NCBI GenBank assembly: GCA_016718275.1
Contig: JADKEA010000020.1
Coordinates: forward strand, 372,001-436,000
Length of the DNA: 64,000 bases
DNA from: Candidatus Villigracilis affinis
GTDB lineage: Bacteria; Chloroflexota; Anaerolineae; Anaerolineales; Villigracilaceae
Direction: 5' to 3'
Shown here: one piece after another, positions 59,538 through 64,000 of the stretch
How the letters are laid out: each line of letters starts with the position of its first letter
How positions within the stretch are numbered: position 1 is the first letter of the stretch
Notes under the pieces: generated by a model
Databases searched by the model: none
Told to the model about the DNA's origin: nothing
Seen by the model: only the letters and a program-made list of their open reading frames with translations
Position numbers and translations under genes: made by a program

Positions 59538-62500
59538 TTACGGTTCCCAAACAAAATGGATTGTGCCGAATAGATATGGTTGTCCATTCACATATTCAAA
59601 TCCCACCAGCCAAACCTTCCAATCGAACACAACGTCAGGCGTTGGCGGTTTCACGACCGCATAATAATGGATATTGTTGTACGGCCACGGATTCGGATAC
59701 ATCGAAGCGTAGGATGGATCATCACAATTCAATTGATAGGTGGAGTTTAACACATCAACCAGTTGCGGCTGGACGATCTGCGCGAAGGTGCCGATATCTG
59801 ATATGCCACTGGCGCCTCCACTGCCCCAGTCGATGATCTGCGGATCGGTGAAGATTGTCTGCGCTGTGGCTGTTGTGTAATTGATCGTGGTGCTGTATTG
59901 CCAGTAATTCATATTCAAGCCGTGCTTGGGGCTGACCAGGGAACTGAACTGTGCGCCATTGGAAAGGGTCGTGGACTGTTTTAATTGTTCGATCAACGGC
60001 AGGATGCGCGGATCGGCACAGAAACCTTCATGAGTTGTGTATTCGGTCAGGTAAAAGGAATTGACCCATCCCGTTCCACTGTCGGGGCGAATCACTTCGA
60101 CCCATTCAGAACCAGCTTCCAGTTGAGAGAGACCCGTGCGTTTGATGTTGACCGTGTCAAAGGGGAATGACCCGACGATTGAGTTGGAAGTGCCCGGGGC
60201 GGAGTAAATATCGAGCGTTCCGCCTGAAGATATCAAGGTGACTGCATAGGGTGTGAACGATGCAAAGCCTCCCCTGGCTGTGAGCAGGCCAAACCAGTAG
60301 GGCGTGCCATCGGCCCGCTGGGTCATGTAGAGAATGGCTTCGTCAATGCCTTGCGTGCCAAGCCCTGAAACAAGCAGCGCCTGTGATTTGGATGGGTCGA
60401 GTCCCATGAGCGCGTAGGGGTTCATTCCGCCGAGCAGGACGGTCAGGTCGCGATTGGGATCGGAGGTGAGTGTTTTGGATGATGCGAGGTAATAGGTCTT
60501 CAACTGTTCGATGGCTTCATCGGGCGAGTAGGAGGTGCCTTGCGATTGCCAATATCCGATAGCGAAGGTTTCGCCCATTGAGGCTTTTAGTGTGCCGTAG
60601 TCGCGCGTGTTCAAGGCTTCGAAGAGGGTGCTGAGCGTAACGGCGGGCGCGGGGATCGCGGTTGGGGTGGGTGTGGATGTGGCAGGAGACCAGCCAAAGG
60701 TTGTGAGCATGTTTTGGATGATGGCGGTCTCGGCCGCATAATCGAAGACAGGCGGCGGTGTTTCGTACACGCCTGGGTTGGTGGAGTGCAATCTCAATTC
60801 GAAGCTGATGCAGGCGTTGTTTTTTGCGGTGGAATAGGCGACCCACTGATAGAGGTTGCCCGCCGCTCCATCTTCGCCGACTTCCTTGAGGAAGGAGGTG
60901 TTGTTGATCGTGACAGTTTCAGAGGTGACCAGCATGGACGAGGATGCGATGAGACTGCGACAGGTTTGCAGGTCTTCACGGATAAGGATATCGAGAATCT
61001 TTTCTTTCAGGTTTGTGCCGTTGGCAAATGGCAGGGTGAGATGAGCGGCGTTGTCGTTTTGAATAGTCAGTGCCGCGCTTTGCGGATATTGGATCTGGAA
61101 ACCGTATTTCGAGTTGACGTAGGTGGGCCAATCGTAGCCGAAGGGGGTAGGGGTGAAGGTGGGTGTGGGGGTGGCTCCCAGCCACGTAAATGTGGAGACC
61201 ATATTCGTCAGCACGGCGATCTCTGCTGTTTCGTTGAAGGCGGGCGGCGGTGTGAGGTAATTACCCGGGTTTGTGATGTGCAGAATCATATCGAAGGTGA
61301 CACAGGTATGATCTCGAAGCGTGGAATATGCCACCCATTGATGGATCTGCCCGGCTGCGCCATCGCCGCCTGTTTCCTTGAGGAAGGAAATGCCGTTGAT
61401 CACCACGGTTTCAGAGGTGCTTAACATGGATGACCTGCCGAGATAACTGCTGCAAGGATCTGCATTTTGCACGGCGATTACCTGCAGGGTTTTCTGATTC
61501 AGGTTCGTGCCTAGTGCGATGGGCAGATTCATATTGATCGAGTTTTCCAACATCTCGGTGATCTCGGAAGACTTTGGATATTTGAATTGGAAGTTGTATT
61601 CCAGATTGGTATAAGTCAGCCAGTCATTGACCTGCGGCGTGGGGCTTGAAGTTGGCGTGAATGTCGGCGTGGGATTCGTGCGGACGATGACCGGAGCCGA
61701 CCAGATCGCGCGGTCATTGGTTGCTGAGCCGTTCGCGGATAACGTGAGGATGAATCGCACACTTCGACCCACCAGCGGGGTCAAGTCGAGATCGATGTTA
61801 TTGGGGCGGCCTTCGTTTTGTTCACGCCATGTCCAGAAGTTTGTGATCGTGCCTGTGGCGGTCATGTAATCTAATTTGAAGGCGACGTAACAACTTGTGC
61901 CAAATTCACAGCCAACGGTGGTGCGGAAGTGGTCGCCGGGTTGAACGGTCATGGTGGGATAAATTCCCTGCACATAGCCGTTGTATTTATTTTGCGGCCC
62001 AACCAGCAAGGCGGGATTCGAATTGGTCGTGCCATCCTCTAATTTGGTCGAATCCATTTTTATAACGAATCCGTTTTTATCGGCGGTTGTGCCCGGGCAC
62101 GGGAGCAGGCCCGCTCCGCTCTTCCATTCTGCCGAGCATACGTTCGCGGCAAAATCATAGCCTGTGCTGATGGCTGGTGAACCTGTCACATTGATCTCGA
62201 TCCAGATCGGCATGGCTGCATTTGCGCTGATTCCGAACAAGGCGCCAGATGCATTTTTTAGAATCCAGTAGCCGCGATATTTTCCAGGCGAGATGGGAGC
62301 CGTCATATTGAGAGTCAGATCAACGGTCCCGCCTGGTGCGATGGCCTTGGGCATGGCAAGGGTTGTTGGTGCGCTCATCAGTTCGCCGCTGTAATAAGTC
62401 AGGCTGTAAGCGGTTGTCCAACCGCATGAGCCGCTGTTCTTGATGCGCCATGTTTTGGTGAAGGTTGCGCCCGGAGAAAAGAGCGTCCCATCTGGAACCG

Positions 62501-63581
62501 TGATATCTGCGACGAAAGCGGCCTTGTTGCAGCCCAATGGAGAAATTGGCGGCGCAGTGACAAATGGAGTCAGTGTAGGCGTTAAGGGCGGAAGCGGTGT
62601 AAGAGTGGATGGCGGTATGGGCGGGACTTCTGCGCTGGTGCGCACGATTCGGGGCGACCCCCAAACTGCTCGGTCACCACTGGCAGATCCAGCCGAAAGG
62701 ATCTTGAAAATGAATTTAACTTTCTTCCCCGCGAGTGCGCTTAGATCGATATCGGCGCGATAAAAGCGGCCGTCGTGGGTTTCCTTCCATGTCCACAATC
62801 CCCTCACACTTCCAGTGGAGGTGACGTAATCCACGCCAAAAGTGACATAACAGCCTGTAGCCCCAAATTCGCAATTGACCAGCGTTTGAAGATGATCCCC
62901 TTTGCTGACGAGGAATTCGGGATAGGTTGCCTGAATCATTCCGTTGTATTTATTTTGGGGAACGAATAACAGCCCGGGCTGTGAATCGATCGAATCATTT
63001 TCCAGCCTTGGGAAATCCAGCTTGTAGGAATATCCGCGGCCGTCGCCGCTGGCGCCCGGGTAGGGGAGGATGCCTGATCCACTTTTCCACTCGGCGTAGG
63101 ATGCATTGGCAACGAAGTCATAAATGACGGCGCTGGTGTCCAATACATTGATATCCACCCAGAAGGGATCGGTGCCATTCGACCCGATCCCAAATTGTCC
63201 GCCTGTGATACTCGGGTCGTTCAATTTCCAATACCCGCGAAAGTGGCCGCCTGTTTTTGGTGCGGTCATATTGATGGAGATATCCACCATCTGACCCGGG
63301 GGCACATCCACTGGTAAATTGATCGAGGAAGGGGCACCCAACGATTCGCCGCTGAAAAAGACCAGGCTGTAGGATGTCGTCCACGTGCATGAGCCGATAT
63401 TCATCAGCCGCCAGGTTTTTGTGAAGGCGGTCCCTACGGTATAAGACGTGCCGTCAGGCACGGTCAGGTCGGAGATAAATTGAGCCTGATTACAGGCCTT
63501 TGCTGCCGCCGCTGAAACCGTAAGTTGGGAAAAAACAAGACCCGCTAATAGCACCCCTGCAAAAAGTTTTCGTGCAAACAT
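59538..63581 (-). CDS. Giant modular surface protein with NBR1-type Ig-like domains
   Basis: 1347 residues. Sec signal (about 1-27, ending SAAAAK), then an internal duplication: NBR1-type Ig-like domain (CNQAQFISDLTVPDGT... about 30-150) plus a beta-sandwich domain (150-320), linker, and the same pair again (CNKAAFVADITVPDGT... about 355-640). Then two copies of a 130-residue alpha/beta domain (NSKYGFQIQYPQSA and NLEYNFQFKYPKSS types), an NTF2-like-sized domain (about 945-1070), a bacterial SH3-like domain (DIYSAPGTSNSIVGSF...GWVNSFYL) and a C-terminal domain (1150-1347). Cell-surface binding or anchoring is the likely role. ATG 63581 has SD GGAGG; a leading frame of six residues is rejected. 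Confidence 0.8.
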   Translation of the reverse strand: MFARKLFAGVLLAGLVFSQLTVSAAAAKACNQAQFISDLTVPDGTSYTVGTAFTKTWRLMNIGSCTWTTSYSLVFFSGESLGAPSSINLPVDVPPGQMVDISINMTAPKTGGHFRGYWKLNDPSITGGQFGIGSNGTDPFWVDINVLDTSAVIYDFVANASYAEWKSGSGILPYPGASGDGRGYSYKLDFPRLENDSIDSQPGLLFVPQNKYNGMIQATYPEFLVSKGDHLQTLVNCEFGATGCYVTFGVDYVTSTGSVRGLWTWKETHDGRFYRADIDLSALAGKKVKFIFKILSAGSASGDRAVWGSPRIVRTSAEVPPIPPSTLTPLPPLTPTLTPFVTAPPISPLGCNKAAFVADITVPDGTLFSPGATFTKTWRIKNSGSCGWTTAYSLTYYSGELMSAPTTLAMPKAIAPGGTVDLTLNMTAPISPGKYRGYWILKNASGALFGISANAAMPIWIEINVTGSPAISTGYDFAANVCSAEWKSGAGLLPCPGTTADKNGFVIKMDSTKLEDGTTNSNPALLVGPQNKYNGYVQGIYPTMTVQPGDHFRTTVGCEFGTSCYVAFKLDYMTATGTITNFWTWREQNEGRPNNIDLDLTPLVGRSVRFILTLSANGSATNDRAIWSAPVIVRTNPTPTFTPTSSPTPQVNDWLTYTNLEYNFQFKYPKSSEITEMLENSINMNLPIALGTNLNQKTLQVIAVQNADPCSSYLGRSSMLSTSETVVINGISFLKETGGDGAAGQIHQWVAYSTLRDHTCVTFDMILHITNPGNYLTPPPAFNETAEIAVLTNMVSTFTWLGATPTPTFTPTPFGYDWPTYVNSKYGFQIQYPQSAALTIQNDNAAHLTLPFANGTNLKEKILDILIREDLQTCRSLIASSSMLVTSETVTINNTSFLKEVGEDGAAGNLYQWVAYSTAKNNACISFELRLHSTNPGVYETPPPVFDYAAETAIIQNMLTTFGWSPATSTPTPTAIPAPAVTLSTLFEALNTRDYGTLKASMGETFAIGYWQSQGTSYSPDEAIEQLKTYYLASSKTLTSDPNRDLTVLLGGMNPYALMGLDPSKSQALLVSGLGTQGIDEAILYMTQRADGTPYWFGLLTARGGFASFTPYAVTLISSGGTLDIYSAPGTSNSIVGSFPFDTVNIKRTGLSQLEAGSEWVEVIRPDSGTGWVNSFYLTEYTTHEGFCADPRILPLIEQLKQSTTLSNGAQFSSLVSPKHGLNMNYWQYSTTINYTTATAQTIFTDPQIIDWGSGGASGISDIGTFAQIVQPQLVDVLNSTYQLNCDDPSYASMYPNPWPYNNIHYYAVVKPPTPDVVFDWKVWLVGFEYVNGQPYLFGTIHFVWEP

Positions 63582-63737
63582 CGTGACCTCCAGCCGCACA
63601 CATGGCTAAATGGCCGAACAGACCTGAGAATCGTCTGTTCAAGTCTTCACTTATTATGATGACATAAATCGAGCCACTGGAGTGTTGAAATAGCATGACA
63701 GGAAATGGATATGCCCCCATCTTGTACTACGAAGGAA

Positions 63738-63776
63738 AAAAAGGGTCACAAGGATTTTCCTTTTTGACCCTTTTTG
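63738..63776 (-). terminator. Intrinsic terminator
   Basis: AAAAAGGGTCA (63738-63748) and TGACCCTTTTT (63765-63775) plus an inner AAGGA/TCCTT stem; T-run at both ends. Serves the gene at the right edge of the window. The 156 bases from here to the giant gene hold a GAACAGAC/GTCTGTTC hairpin (63616-63640). Confidence 0.88.
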
Positions 63777-63781
63777 TTCAG

Positions 63782-64000
63782 TTACTTTTCAATACTGTAA
63801 CCTTGCATCATCATAGAGTTGACCACGCCCCATTTTGCACGTATGACCTCGGCCTTTTTATCCACCTGACTGGTGATCTTCAGGTCTTCGATGGGGGCAA
63901 AGGCAAGCAGCATGAAATCGGGCGGTGCTTCATCCTCGGAGTAGACCGTGCCTTCGATAATATAGGTCCCTGAGTAGATAAGGACCTTGAAGGGTGTCTG
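63782..64000 (-). CDS. 3' end of an unknown protein
   Basis: The last 72 residues of a protein whose start is beyond the window; the stop codon is at 63782-63784. Visible stretch starts QTPFKVLIYSGTYIIEGTV and ends MMQGYSIEK: beta-rich followed by a helix with VIRAKWGVVNS. No family recognised. The terminator directly behind the stop supports it as a real gene. Confidence 0.7.
   Translation of the reverse strand, partial: QTPFKVLIYSGTYIIEGTVYSEDEAPPDFMLLAFAPIEDLKITSQVDKKAEVIRAKWGVVNSMMMQGYSIEK

Noticed and set aside
1..64000. CRISPR arrays, tRNA or rRNA genes, transposons, prophage
   Set aside because: No regularly spaced repeats, no tRNA-like TTCGANTC-stem patterns and no transposase, integrase or phage motif were found on reading.

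Overview
The window looks like a chromosomal segment of a bacterium of the phylum Chloroflexota, most likely class Anaerolineae. This is an inference from the style of the proteins: short lipoprotein signals followed by Pro/Thr/Ala-rich stalks, an NBR1-type Ig-like giant surface protein, DUF4404, tandem UbiA proteins and a C+ set of ribosomal proteins. Base composition is moderate in G+C. I see no rRNA, tRNA, CRISPR array, transposase or prophage gene. Translation starts are mixed: many genes have a good Shine-Dalgarno, while at least five have a -10 hexamer only 6-9 bases before the ATG and would give leaderless or near-leaderless mRNAs.

Layout. 1-6.85 kb is the end of the secY/spc-alpha ribosomal operon (secY, adk, map, rpmJ, rpsM, rpsK, rpsD, rpoA, rplQ, truA, rplM, rpsI); infA is missing from its usual slot. 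6.9-10.3 kb holds a MazG protein with a remnant methylase domain, a zinc-ribbon membrane protein, a GNAT acetyltransferase and a lipoprotein. 10.4-19.75 kb is the most interesting part: a copper/nitrite module. On the minus strand it has a Crp/Fnr regulator, a small Cys-rich protein and a copper nitrite reductase with an extra cupredoxin-like domain and a cytochrome c domain. On the plus strand it has a Sco-cytochrome c fusion followed by a copper-sensing and trafficking operon (csoR, copZ, copA, lipoprotein, UreH-like membrane protein with a cupredoxin tail, second copZ). The sequence shows an NnrR-like palindrome, a hybrid FNR/NnrR box at -41.5 from a good -10, and a G/C-tract CsoR-type operator. 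Regulator, copper enzyme, copper insertion and copper export therefore appear physically and regulatorily linked.

19.8-29.8 kb is metabolic and mixed: DUF2203, a Ser/Thr kinase, RarD, a phosphofructokinase with the diphosphate-type signature, two tandem UbiA prenyltransferases, a ConA-like protein, an EamA transporter and a BchE-like radical SAM protein. The stretches at 24.87-25.07 kb (poly-G) and 26.45-26.53 kb (poly-A/G/T) look like sequencing or assembly damage and affect the second UbiA gene. 29.8-39.7 kb is a peptide-type ABC transporter operon with a divergent MalT/BTAD regulator and a terminal nitrilase-family amidohydrolase; the first ATPase gene carries a one-base frameshift. 39.7-47.7 kb has a secreted beta-lactamase-fold protein, a metallo-beta-lactamase-fold protein, a GT-C membrane glycosyltransferase, mutY and an AT-rich orphan. 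47.7-54.3 kb (minus) has RNase J with a long leader that includes a promoter and an intrinsic terminator (attenuator or small RNA), DUF1992 and a 1395-residue PAS/GAF/HD-GYP sensor. 54.4-57.8 kb holds an alpha/beta hydrolase-acyl-CoA synthetase fusion and another alpha/beta hydrolase. 57.9-64 kb (minus) has small hypothetical proteins, a 1347-residue modular surface protein and the end of a further gene.
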